A DNA stretch of 10,575 bases from Martensiomyces pterosporus (lineage: Eukaryota; Kickxellomycota; Kickxellomycetes; Kickxellales; Kickxellaceae). The notes below the pieces were generated by a model. That model saw only the letters and a list, made by a program, of their open reading frames with translations, searched no databases and had not been told where the DNA came from. The position numbers and the translations under genes are program-made. Positions within the stretch are counted from its first letter, which is position 1; each line of letters begins with the position of its first letter. The stretch lies in assembly GCA_025201845.1 (NCBI GenBank), contig MU603941.1, positions 1-10,575 of the forward strand, read 5' to 3'. This document shows, piece by piece, positions 1 through 7,665 of the stretch.

Positions 1-51
1 CACGTTTCCCACCCTTGGAGCTCCAGTGGCAAAAACCAACAATGTTGTTCA

Positions 52-87
52 GCGTTTTGTCCTGGCGTTTTGTCCTGGCGTTTCCTG
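52..87. repeat. Short tandem repeat, 13-bp unit
   Basis: The unit gcgttttgtcctg occurs at 52-64 and exactly again at 65-77. A third copy at 78-87 lacks three bases (gcgtttcctg). This looks like simple replication slippage. No function is implied. Confidence 0.8.
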
Positions 88-286
88 GGATTTGGCCCCT
101 GCTTTACCAGGAACAGACATCTTGGCTGTGAAGGGTGAGTGATCTAGTGCAGCATCTAACTGGCAAAAATACTGGAAGGGACGATGTGTACTGTGCGTGC
201 TTTGTGCAGTGAGTGTATCCTCTAGAGCTCTGTGCCAAAGGGGTCTGCCAGCAGCACCAGGAGCGCAAAATGCGGTTTCCAGCGAG

Positions 287-294
287 TATAAAAG
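287..294 (+). promoter_or_regulatory. TATA box without an assigned gene
   Basis: The octamer tataaaag, preceded by g and followed by gg, is a textbook TATA box. It points right, towards the 3' end of the peptidase gene, which is transcribed leftward. A start about 30 bp downstream would give a leader containing ATGs at 373 and 388. The 388 frame is only 24 codons long. It could drive a small spliced gene, an antisense or non-coding transcript, or be a chance match. Confidence 0.35.
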
Positions 295-567
295 GGACGG
301 AGAGCACCTGAATTAGCGTGGACTCGCTACGCGCTGCTTCCTCTTCTCACAGGGCGATCAGTGCAACTGGGGATGGTCCCGACACCATGCTCTCCCTGGC
401 GGGTGGGCAAGCGAACCACAGCACCAACCCACTCCAGAGGTCCACCTGCTGGGTGGTTTGAAGGGCGGTACAAGCTTCTCTGCATGCGGGGGTGCCTTCT
501 GCTGCTCCGAGCAGCTGTCCGCACTTTCAGGCAGAGCAGTAGGTTCGCAGAGACACGATGGTTTGGC

Positions 568-2910
568 TCAAGCGACAGTCTGCTTCCCGACAGCGCCGGG
601 GAGCACATTGGCCGGAGACACTTCCCGAATCAGGAACGCGTTTCTGAATGCCTGTGCTTGAACGAAGCCATTTCCTGAACTGCTCTCGTCGCTGCTGGCT
701 GAGTGGAAGTGGCCTGCATCCATCCTTGCGTTGAAAATCAGCTTTGGCGCAATGCCGTCATCAGCGGTAGCCGCCGCCATTTTGGAGTATCCGCCGGTGC
801 TCCGCAGGCGCGCAACCCACTTGGCAGGCTGCCACACGGACACACGCTGGTCCTGTCCTCCAGCAGTAACCAGAATGGATGGCGCCCTTTTGCCATCCAC
901 CATGTTCTTGATGTTGTCGTAGGGCGCATACTGGCGGATATTGCTGTAGGCAGCGGCATCAGTCAGAGGGTTGCCCCATTCTGCAAACTCAACGCTTGTC
1001 AGAGGCAGATCCGGACTGAGCATGGCGGATAGCGGGTCGACAAATGGAACATGGAGCGCAGCAGCCCGGTAGTACTCTGGGTTCATGTTCAGCGCCGCGC
1101 CAACGACCAGACCTCCCGCAGAGACGCCAGTGGCAGCAAGCTGCTCGGGTGCAGCCCACCCCTTGTCGAGCAGGAAGCGCGAGCAAGCAAGGAAATCCTT
1201 GACAGAGCTGACCTTTTGCGCGCACTTGCCTGCAGCATACCATTCGCGTCCAAGCTCTCCGCCGCCTCTGACGTGTGCCAGCGCTACCACCCACCCTCTG
1301 AGCAGGAGCGGAATATCCTCTAGCCTGAACTCTGGCTCCAGCGAGACACCATAGGCACCATAGGCTCGCAGCAGAGTTGGTGGTGCGCCTGAAAGTAGAG
1401 CTGACTCGTGGTGGATCAGTGTCAGCGGCACGCTCGCACCGTTTGACCGGGCATGGCAGTGTCGGATTACGTACTCATTGGGGTTTATGTGGAGGGGCGT
1501 TGACGCCCACGATCTGCTTTGCTTCAGCGAGCTCATGTCGTACTCGATAACCGACTCAAGGTGGACGGGCGAGCTGAAGCAGAGACGCACTGTGGCAGAG
1601 TCAAACTGCGGGTTGGGCTCTGGCCTGACAGCGCAGTTGCCATTGTACGGAAGCGGCAGCTCATCGCGGGTGTCTGTAATCCGGTTGTGGACAAGAACAG
1701 CTGGGCGGCCGTGGCGCTTGATGCTGACCATGAGATAGTCCTTGAATATCTCCACATCCTCTATCCGCTCGTCACTACAGAGTTCCAACAAGTCAGTCCA
1801 GTATTCCGACGACGGGCTATCCGATGGCGAGCGCACGAGGCGGAATGGGAGCGGTTCAGCAATCTCTGTCCTCAGATCGTCTGTTTTCGGCGAGTTTGTT
1901 AAAATAATGAATTCGTCGCTGTGGTGGTCCACGTAATACTCGACGCCCCTTTGCCGTGGACGCACCAGGTGAATCGCTTGCTTGTCCTGCAGCTTGGGGC
2001 AGGAAGAGAAGATGTGTACCTCTGACGAATCCAAAGTGCTACTGTTGATAACATGGAACTTTCTGTCTTTGGTGCGAGTGATATCCAAAAAGCACTCCTC
2101 GTTGTGTTCAGTGAATATGTCGACGTCCTGTGTCTGTGGTTGTCCGACTCGATGGCAGCGCACTTTGTGGGCTCGCAGCTTCTCGTTCAGTACAGTGTAG
2201 TAGATCGTGCGGCCAGCTCCAAATGCAAAGTTGAACACACCGTCAAGCGTCTCTTTGTGTGCAATGCTGCCGCTCTCCTCGACGCGGTACACCAGCAAGC
2301 TGCTAGACTCTGTGGCCGCTTCATGGCTGCCACTCTTTGCTGCCAAGCATGCAATGTGTGTGTGGTCATCCGATACGAGCAGATTGCGCAGCTCGTAGCC
2401 CATCGACCGCTGAAGTTCATCCGAGTCCATCAGCACTTGCTCATCGCTCGAAGCTATCGATCGTCTGCAGTAAGTCAGCGATCCATAGGGGCTGCGCCGA
2501 ACGTAGTAAACAAAGCCTCCGCTCCTGATCTCTACGGGCGGCGGCACTTGGTCGACCTCTGTTGCCTGGTCCATCTCCTGAGCCAGCCTTCTTTGGAGCG
2601 CTTTGGTGCTGCCCATCACCCGATTTGCGTATTTCCTTTCGGCATCCAGGTACTCAGCTAGCTCCCGTGCTGACTCTGGCTGCTGCATCCAGGCGTACTC
2701 GTCCATGCGTGTTTGGCCGTGCCATATGCTGCTCGCTGGCGAGCTGCGCGGGGCTGGAGGCAGCAAGGGCGCAGTTGCTCTTTTGAAGACGCCTCTGAGA
2801 AACAGTGGCGGTGCGCTGCTGTGGATCTGGCTGCTGCCCCATCTCGGCTTTGATCTTGGCAGGCGGCCGAGAGGGATGCCTCCGAACCAGTGCTGGCTAA
2901 TCCGGTACAT
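568..2910 (-). CDS. Oligopeptidase B / PREPL-like serine peptidase (S9A), probably mitochondrial
   Basis: This 780-residue protein belongs to the prolyl oligopeptidase family (MEROPS S9A), oligopeptidase B branch. Such enzymes have a beta-propeller that admits only short peptides to an alpha/beta-hydrolase active site, and classically cut after Arg or Lys. The family's N-terminal motif is at about residues 68-75 (TRMDEYAW). The catalytic triad is visible: Ser597 in GVSAGG, Asp687 in GGQDQRV and His734 in MDAGHFH. AHVRGGGELGREWY and EFAEWGNP are also oligopeptidase B hallmarks. The open frame runs upstream to 3006, but that codon is GTG, so the start is ATG at 2910, with G at -3. Residues 1-69 contain ten Arg/Lys and no Asp/Glu, which fits a mitochondrial targeting leader. 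The position equivalent to one of the two bacterial specificity glutamates is Ala643 here, so the preferred P1 residue is uncertain. It is longer than bacterial enzymes (about 690 residues), because of the leader and loop insertions. It shares a divergent promoter with FOL1. Confidence 0.9.
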   Translation of the reverse strand: MYRISQHWFGGIPLGRLPRSKPRWGSSQIHSSAPPLFLRGVFKRATAPLLPPAPRSSPASSIWHGQTRMDEYAWMQQPESARELAEYLDAERKYANRVMGSTKALQRRLAQEMDQATEVDQVPPPVEIRSGGFVYYVRRSPYGSLTYCRRSIASSDEQVLMDSDELQRSMGYELRNLLVSDDHTHIACLAAKSGSHEAATESSSLLVYRVEESGSIAHKETLDGVFNFAFGAGRTIYYTVLNEKLRAHKVRCHRVGQPQTQDVDIFTEHNEECFLDITRTKDRKFHVINSSTLDSSEVHIFSSCPKLQDKQAIHLVRPRQRGVEYYVDHHSDEFIILTNSPKTDDLRTEIAEPLPFRLVRSPSDSPSSEYWTDLLELCSDERIEDVEIFKDYLMVSIKRHGRPAVLVHNRITDTRDELPLPYNGNCAVRPEPNPQFDSATVRLCFSSPVHLESVIEYDMSSLKQSRSWASTPLHINPNEYVIRHCHARSNGASVPLTLIHHESALLSGAPPTLLRAYGAYGVSLEPEFRLEDIPLLLRGWVVALAHVRGGGELGREWYAAGKCAQKVSSVKDFLACSRFLLDKGWAAPEQLAATGVSAGGLVVGAALNMNPEYYRAAALHVPFVDPLSAMLSPDLPLTSVEFAEWGNPLTDAAAYSNIRQYAPYDNIKNMVDGKRAPSILVTAGGQDQRVSVWQPAKWVARLRSTGGYSKMAAATADDGIAPKLIFNARMDAGHFHSASSDESSSGNGFVQAQAFRNAFLIREVSPANVLPGAVGKQTVA

Positions 2911-3187
2911 GGCAGCCGAACAAAAACAAAAAGCGTAGCAGAAAGCACAAAAGCAAGAGGAGCGAGAATTGACGGGTGATCCGCAATAGGATGTAATTTT
3001 CGGCACTGCATGCGAAGGCCACAGGCTGTTAGCGTATGGTATGTGAGCGAATCACAGCCAGTCCCCCGGCTTGTTATCTTCCAGTGGCACGCGGTGATTT
3101 CCCCGCTTCTGACAGGGTGAAAGGAAGCAGAGCGGCGTTATTAAAAGTTCCAGCTCAGCCCTCTTCTTCTCCTCTTTCCCCAGCTAG
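2911..3187. promoter_or_regulatory. Divergent promoter between peptidase and FOL1
   Basis: These 277 bp separate two genes transcribed away from each other. Towards FOL1 there is a TATA-like tattaaaa at 3139-3146 and a pyrimidine-rich stretch at about 3159-3180 ending in cccag. The stretch resembles either a fungal pyrimidine-rich initiation region or the 3' end of a 5'-UTR intron. Towards the peptidase, an out-of-frame ATG lies at 3011 (minus strand). It heads a 117-codon frame overlapping the peptidase start, which would act as an upstream ORF if transcription begins beyond it. Confidence 0.5.
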
Positions 3188-5725
3188 ATGCCCCCTCGTT
3201 TATCTTTACACCAGCTTCAAGAGAAAATGTCTGACAAAATTATATTCCGCGACCTGGAGGTGCGCACCGTCTTGGGCCACGACTCCTGGGAGAGAAAGAA
3301 GGCTCAGCCGCTGCTAATTACTGCCGAAATCCACACGTCCATTGCCTCAGCTGGCCGCACCGACAAGGTGACAGAGAGCGTCCACTACGGCATCGCCTGC
3401 AAGAAGGTGACGGCCTTTGCTGAGAGCGACCACAAGCTGCAGTCGCTCGAAGCCCTCGCTGAGGGTATCGTCAAAACCTGTCTTGGTGTCACCGGCCGCG
3501 CCCTGGCTGTCCACGTTATTGCTCGCAAGCCGCGCGCGCTTCTGCACGCCGAGTATGCCGGCGTTGAGGTTTATCGCACGCGCAAGGAGATTTTTGGCAG
3601 CTGGGGCGACGATCTGGTCCAGGGAAGCGAGGAGACCAGGGAGGAGTTTGAGCAGCGCGTTGCTCGTGTCGAGGCCGAGAGGGCTGCTGCAGAGAGCTCG
3701 GCTGGGTGCTTGGCGCACGAAGACCGCATCGTTGTCAAGAAGCTTTCACTGAGCACGATCATTGGCGTCAATCTGTGGGAGAGGCACTACAAGCAGGTTG
3801 TTGACTTTGATCTGATTCTGCACTCGGCAAAGCCAGCGCAGCAGGGCGCTAAGAATAGCCCTGCTGTGCGTGACTCGGTGCCCCGCTACCGCAACTTCCG
3901 CACAATTGTGGATGCTGTCACAGAGCTCGTGGAGAAGAGCTCGTATCGCACCGTGGAGGCCCTTGCCACGGCCATTGCTAGGACTGCGGTCAAAGTGTGC
4001 AAGGTGCCCAAGTTTACAGTCCGCGTGGAGAAGCCCAGCGCACTTGTTTTTGCTGCATGCTCGGCGGTTGAGATCACGCGCACTGCCGACGACTTTGCTG
4101 CGCCCCAGACTCCTGCCACTGGTGCCTCGCTTAGCGCCAGCATTGCATCTATTCCATCGCTGGCGGCTGCTTCTACACCAGCTGCTAACGATGCATCTTC
4201 GGTCGATGTCTCTGCAAATGCCATGCACTCTGCTTACATTGCGCTGGGCACGAATGTTGGCGATCGCCTGGCCAACCTGCACAAGGCACTCAGAGTCCTT
4301 GGCGCTGATCTGCCCAAGTCGCATGTGGCCGAAACCAGCTTCCTCTACGAGACCGCGCCCATGTACGTCACCGACCAGCCTGCGTTCCTCAATGCTGCCT
4401 GCTTGGTCAGGACGGAGCTCGAGCCATTGGCGCTCCTTGACGAGCTCAAGCGCATCGAGGCTGAGATGGGGCGCGACTTTAGCATGTACCGCAACGGGCC
4501 GCGAGTGATCGACCTAGACATCTTGTTCTACGACGAGATCAGCATGAAGTCGGAGAGGCTCACCATCCCGCATGCGCTTCTGCACGAGCGCAGGTTCCAG
4601 CTGGGCCCTCTGTGCGACATTGACCGCGAGCTGATGCACCATCCACTGGGCAAAACCTCGGGTGCTCTGTATCGCCACCTGACCACCCACAGCGACGTGC
4701 CAAACGACATTGTCAGGGTCACCCCACTCAAGACTGGGTGGCACACAAAGCCTGCAGATGCCGCAGATGGCGACGGCTGCATCATCAGGACGCTCTCGCC
4801 AGAGTCGCAGAAGGAGACTGTCTTCATGGGCATCCTCAACTGCACGCCCGATAGCTTCAGCGACGGCGGCGACTTTAGCACACTCGAGGCGGCAGTCAGG
4901 CATGCGCAGGAGCTCATCGACGGCGGTGCTGATATTATTGACGTCGGCGGCCAGTCCACGCGTCCTGGGGCTACGCAGGTTGGCTCTGAGGAGGAGATCA
5001 GGCGCGTCGTGCCTGTCATCAAGCAGATCCGCGAGCAGGGAATCGAGACTCCTATTTCGGTGGACACATTCTACGCAGATGTGGCAGCAGCGGCCCTTGA
5101 TGCAGGCGCTGACATTATCAACGACGTGACTGGCGGGTGCTTTGACCCAGCCATGCTCCCCCTGGTCGCTGAGCGCCAGTGCCCCTACATCCTGATGCAT
5201 ATGCGCGGCGACCCATCGACTATGGCCAAGCTCAACGACTACAGCGACTATGGAGGCGATGTTGTGCGTGGCACGCGCTTTGAGCTTGCGCAGAGAGTGC
5301 GTGCGGCACTCGACCATGGCATCCCCAGGTGGAACATCATTCTGGACCCTGGGATCGGGTTTGCCAAGGAAGGCGCACAGAACTTTGAGGTTCTGCGTAG
5401 ACTCCCGGAGCTCACCGCAAGGCATATTAGAGCGGCGCCAAACGGCTCGCAGCACGCAAAGGGCGTAGAGGGAGAGGAGGGATTTATCGACGAGGACCTC
5501 GCCACTGAGCTTGTTGATTACCCCGTGCTTGTTGGTAGCTCGCGCAAGAGATTTATCGGCCAGGCTACGGGAAAGACGGATGCCAAGGACCGCGTGTGGG
5601 GGACGGCTGCCACGGTCACTGCTGCCATCCAAGGAGACGCGTCGATCGTCCGTGTCCACGACATGGCTGAGATGGTCGATGTTGCTCGCGTCAGCGACCA
5701 CATTTGGCGCCAGCAACAGGCCTGA
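3188..5725 (+). CDS. FOL1: Trifunctional folate synthesis protein: DHNA, HPPK and dihydropteroate synthase
   Basis: One 845-residue protein carries three consecutive steps of folate synthesis. Residues about 14-130 and 180-300 are two dihydroneopterin aldolase (FolB) repeats, each with a WER motif (Glu35, Glu198) and the basic residue of the KP motif (Lys114, Lys282). An Ala/Ser-rich linker follows. HPPK (FolK) runs from about 349 to 500, with ALGTNVGDR and the signature RNGPRVIDLDIL; Asp442 and Asp444 match the magnesium ligands. DHPS (FolP) runs from about 545 to the end, with NCTPDSFSDGG (from Asn551), GGQSTRPGA (588-596) and SSRKRFIG (784-791). All expected motifs are intact, so all three activities are predicted. 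Length fits fungal FOL1 (about 820-870 residues). An in-frame ATG at 3227 (Met14) has AAA before it, a better context than ATG 3188, and may be the real start; 3188 is the longest choice. A Gly/acidic loop at about 743-777 is longer than in bacterial DHPS. The product is likely cytosolic or mitochondrial. Plants and fungi make folate; animals do not. Confidence 0.97.
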   Translation: MPPRLSLHQLQEKMSDKIIFRDLEVRTVLGHDSWERKKAQPLLITAEIHTSIASAGRTDKVTESVHYGIACKKVTAFAESDHKLQSLEALAEGIVKTCLGVTGRALAVHVIARKPRALLHAEYAGVEVYRTRKEIFGSWGDDLVQGSEETREEFEQRVARVEAERAAAESSAGCLAHEDRIVVKKLSLSTIIGVNLWERHYKQVVDFDLILHSAKPAQQGAKNSPAVRDSVPRYRNFRTIVDAVTELVEKSSYRTVEALATAIARTAVKVCKVPKFTVRVEKPSALVFAACSAVEITRTADDFAAPQTPATGASLSASIASIPSLAAASTPAANDASSVDVSANAMHSAYIALGTNVGDRLANLHKALRVLGADLPKSHVAETSFLYETAPMYVTDQPAFLNAACLVRTELEPLALLDELKRIEAEMGRDFSMYRNGPRVIDLDILFYDEISMKSERLTIPHALLHERRFQLGPLCDIDRELMHHPLGKTSGALYRHLTTHSDVPNDIVRVTPLKTGWHTKPADAADGDGCIIRTLSPESQKETVFMGILNCTPDSFSDGGDFSTLEAAVRHAQELIDGGADIIDVGGQSTRPGATQVGSEEEIRRVVPVIKQIREQGIETPISVDTFYADVAAAALDAGADIINDVTGGCFDPAMLPLVAERQCPYILMHMRGDPSTMAKLNDYSDYGGDVVRGTRFELAQRVRAALDHGIPRWNIILDPGIGFAKEGAQNFEVLRRLPELTARHIRAAPNGSQHAKGVEGEEGFIDEDLATELVDYPVLVGSSRKRFIGQATGKTDAKDRVWGTAATVTAAIQGDASIVRVHDMAEMVDVARVSDHIWRQQQA

Positions 5726-5910
5726 AACAAGCACGCCCCTCTTTTCCACTCCTAGCTTGCTCGGATATGCCAGCCATCGCTTTGTTCTACAATAACTCCA
5801 CGTTTTTAATGATCACTACAAATGCTGCCCTCAATTCTTGTGCAAGAGGCGCGAGAAATATGTATTTGTATGCCAAGCGGTGTAGAGATGCCACTCCGCC
5901 ATAAACAACT
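5726..5910. other. Convergent 3' region of FOL1 and SEC11
   Basis: These 185 bp lie between the stop codons of two genes that converge. For SEC11 (leftward) there is an attaaa hexamer on the minus strand at 5810-5805, about 100 nt after the stop, a plausible polyadenylation signal. For FOL1 only a weak variant (aataac at 5791-5796) is visible. No other gene is seen. Confidence 0.45.
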
Positions 5911-6441
5911 TCACTCGTTGCTGAACAGCGACAATAGGCAGAGCGTGCCCAAAAGACCCATCTTGAGCTGCGGGTAGTCGTTCATCCAGATGGTGCCCAT
6001 TCCTGCGTACGGCACGAATCCCTTCACCCTTCCAATAATCTCTTCCCTCTGGATCCACAGCTGGCCTGGGCTATACAGTCCGCGGTCATCCGCCGTGTTG
6101 TTGTCGCCCTTGGTAAGGAGATACTGCTTCCCCGTCTTCTTCTCTGTGTGCACCTTCATGACGCGGTGGACAATGGGGATTGGCTTGTCCTGGAGCTTGT
6201 AGACCACAACCTCACCGACCTCGATGGGGCTGTATCCGTTGTTCAGGAACAGGATGTCGCCGCGGTAGTACGCTGGCTCCATACTGCCCGAGAGAACCAC
6301 AACGACGGGGCTTTCGCTGTTGGTCACCAGAGAGAGGCCCTTCCAAATCATGAAGGCCGAGGTGAGAACGCTGAGGAACGTTAGCCCCTGAAGAAGGAGA
6401 GCGCGAACACCGAATTTCCTTGCATGCGTGACGAACTCCAT
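5911..6441 (-). CDS. SEC11: Signal peptidase complex catalytic subunit SEC11
   Basis: This 176-residue protein is the catalytic subunit of the ER signal peptidase complex, which removes signal peptides from secretory proteins as they enter the ER lumen. It has one N-terminal membrane segment at about residues 17-40. The SGSMEPAYYRGDILFL block follows, with catalytic Ser53, then VHRV with His92 and KGDNN with Asp113; a second aspartate, Asp119, lies close by. These fit the Ser-His-Asp triad of the eukaryotic type, which uses His where bacterial enzymes use Lys. Length matches yeast Sec11 (167) and animal SEC11A (179). The frame is open upstream to 6573, but no in-frame ATG occurs above 6441, and homology begins at this Met. 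No intron is needed. A second short C-terminal hydrophobic stretch (about 160-173) is typical of the family. It converges with FOL1 and diverges from PIG-P. Confidence 0.96.
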   Translation of the reverse strand: MEFVTHARKFGVRALLLQGLTFLSVLTSAFMIWKGLSLVTNSESPVVVVLSGSMEPAYYRGDILFLNNGYSPIEVGEVVVYKLQDKPIPIVHRVMKVHTEKKTGKQYLLTKGDNNTADDRGLYSPGQLWIQREEIIGRVKGFVPYAGMGTIWMNDYPQLKMGLLGTLCLLSLFSNE

Positions 6442-6784
6442 CTGCGGTGTTTGTAATTGTGTATAAAAATGCGGGGGTGTTGGCGAAATGTGAGAGAATG
6501 TGCGTGGACGAGGATGTGCAGGAGAAAGAAAGGCGTGGATTCGAATTTCTGCAGCAGGCAAACATGCCAGCACCGCTTCTGCGTTAACAGCGTCAGCCAG
6601 CTGGTGCTAAATACGTCGACAAATGCGATTGGCTGGGCACAGGATCCGCAGTGGCTAGCCATAAGCTGCACATGCAGGTGCAAATCGATATTCGGCTGGC
6701 GTTTTGTGGGCGTGAGGGGCGGCGGGCGATGGCATTTCTTCACCCTCTTTTCCTGTGTTCCCGCTAGACACTACGCTGCAATTG
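6442..6784. promoter_or_regulatory. Divergent promoter between SEC11 and PIG-P
   Basis: This 343-bp gene-free stretch lies between divergent starts. A CCAAT box occurs on the minus strand (attgg on plus at 6628-6632), about 187 bp upstream of the SEC11 ATG. A tataaaa at 6462-6468 faces right but is over 300 bp from PIG-P, so its use is doubtful. GC-rich sequence with ggcgggcgatggc (6721-6733) precedes PIG-P; the same 13-mer occurs before NOP10. No ORF or RNA gene is supported. Confidence 0.5.
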
Positions 6785-7534
6785 ATGAGCATGTACACCC
6801 CAATTCGGTACTACCCGAGCCCCACTCGCACCTACAGCAGCAACGCCAATGGCGGCGGCAACAGCAGCAACGGCAGCACTAGCGGAAACACTGCCAACGG
6901 CAGCGCAAACCACGGGCACAGCCACAGCGGCATGCTACGGGGACGCTCTCCGCTGGATCAGGGATCCATGCTCCAGTATGGCAGCGGCGGATCCAGCAGC
7001 AACTTTGCCTCTGGCGACATGGTGGGTATCCAGCGCAGCGCAGCCAGCCTACGGTCGATTTCATCCACCTCGTCGATGCGACAGGAGCAAGAGTCCATCG
7101 GCCTTTTGGAGTCCCGGCCAAGCTCTCCGTCATCAACAGCCGATGAACTGATGATGGCAAAGACGCCCACGTTTGAGTACTACGGGTTCGTCGTGTATCT
7201 CGTATCGCTGGCTATGTTTGTCGTCTATCTTTTGTGGGCATACTTGCCAGATGAGGCACTGGAGGCTGTGGGAATCACATATTACCCAGATAGATACTGG
7301 GCACTGGCAATGCCAGCGTGGTGGCTCATGAGCGTGCTGTTCGTCTACCTGTTCAACATGGCGGCCAACATGTACAATACGCCCCCGCTGGACGCGGTCG
7401 ACAACTTTACCGATCCCTATTCGAACCTGCCGGCAAATGCAAGCCCGAACGACTTTTACTGCGATGAGATAGGCGGCATTCCGCCCGTCACCGACTTGCC
7501 CATCTCCTTGGTCAACAAGTGCCTGTACCAATGA
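6785..7534 (+). CDS. PIG-P family subunit of GPI-GlcNAc transferase
   Basis: This 249-residue protein carries a C-terminal PIG-P domain. PIG-P is a subunit of the ER-membrane enzyme that adds GlcNAc to phosphatidylinositol, the first step of GPI-anchor synthesis. The domain starts at about residue 131 (EYYGFVVYL). It has two membrane helices (about 134-155 and 172-195), with the conserved YYPDRYWALAMP motif between or entering the second, then PLDAVDNFTDPYS and the C-terminal DLPISLVNK. These match animal and fungal PIG-P closely. Residues 1-130 are low-complexity (Ser, Asn, Gly, with an NHGHSHSG stretch), have no recognisable domain, and are probably disordered and cytosolic. The frame continues upstream only to a GTG at 6755, so the start is ATG 6785 or ATG 6791. 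The second has A at -3 and may be preferred. Core length agrees with the family; the N-terminal extension is long. It is likely the equivalent of yeast Gpi19. Confidence 0.92.
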   Translation: MSMYTPIRYYPSPTRTYSSNANGGGNSSNGSTSGNTANGSANHGHSHSGMLRGRSPLDQGSMLQYGSGGSSSNFASGDMVGIQRSAASLRSISSTSSMRQEQESIGLLESRPSSPSSTADELMMAKTPTFEYYGFVVYLVSLAMFVVYLLWAYLPDEALEAVGITYYPDRYWALAMPAWWLMSVLFVYLFNMAANMYNTPPLDAVDNFTDPYSNLPANASPNDFYCDEIGGIPPVTDLPISLVNKCLYQ

Positions 7535-7665
7535 ATTTGCAGGTACCAGCTCATTTCTCAGTTCTCCCACACAGCGATTGTACTATATATAGACGACCTT
7601 TTATTGCAGAAAAAGCATGGAACTGTTGCAAAGTCACCGGTGACATTTGGCTGAGCGACACACCG
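7535..7665. other. Convergent 3' region of PIG-P and SDHAF4
   Basis: These 131 bp lie between converging stop codons. An aataaa polyadenylation signal lies on the minus strand at 7605-7600, about 60 nt after the SDHAF4 stop. An AT-rich ctatatatag (7583-7592) may serve the PIG-P transcript. Confidence 0.5.

Larger units (their letters stand above)
1..567. other. Intergenic / 3' flank of the peptidase gene, no supported gene
   Basis: No reading frame here has a convincing protein. The longer open frames either begin at GTG or TTG or look like chance frames. It holds a short 13-bp tandem repeat (52-87) and a clean TATA box facing right (287-294). A 24-codon frame opens at 388 with a good start context (A at -3) and ends with TGA just before the peptidase 3' end. 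The region must contain the 3' UTR of the leftward peptidase gene, whose stop is at 568-570; I see no clear polyadenylation hexamer for it. Confidence 0.55.

Noticed and set aside
62..73. 12-mer ctggcgttttgt shared by the left-end repeat and the SEC11/PIG-P promoter (6696-6707)
   Set aside because: Several such 12-mer pairs are expected by chance in a window this size.
2911..3006. N-terminal extension of the peptidase to 3006
   Set aside because: The extension begins at GTG, is Cys-rich and does not resemble the family; ATG 2910 has a good context and begins a credible leader.
6462..6468. TATA-like tataaaa in the SEC11/PIG-P gap
   Set aside because: It faces right but is over 300 bp from PIG-P, and it lies just upstream of the SEC11 ATG in the wrong orientation for that gene.
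6536..6546. gattcgaat-like tRNA B-box sequence in the SEC11 upstream region
   Set aside because: There is no matching A box or foldable cloverleaf around it, so no tRNA is supported.
6721..6733. 13-mer ggcgggcgatggc shared by the PIG-P and NOP10 promoters (also at 10042-10054)
   Set aside because: By a rough count, about one shared 13-mer pair is expected by chance in 10.5 kb, more in GC-rich DNA. Position before two starts is suggestive only; a genome-wide motif search would decide.
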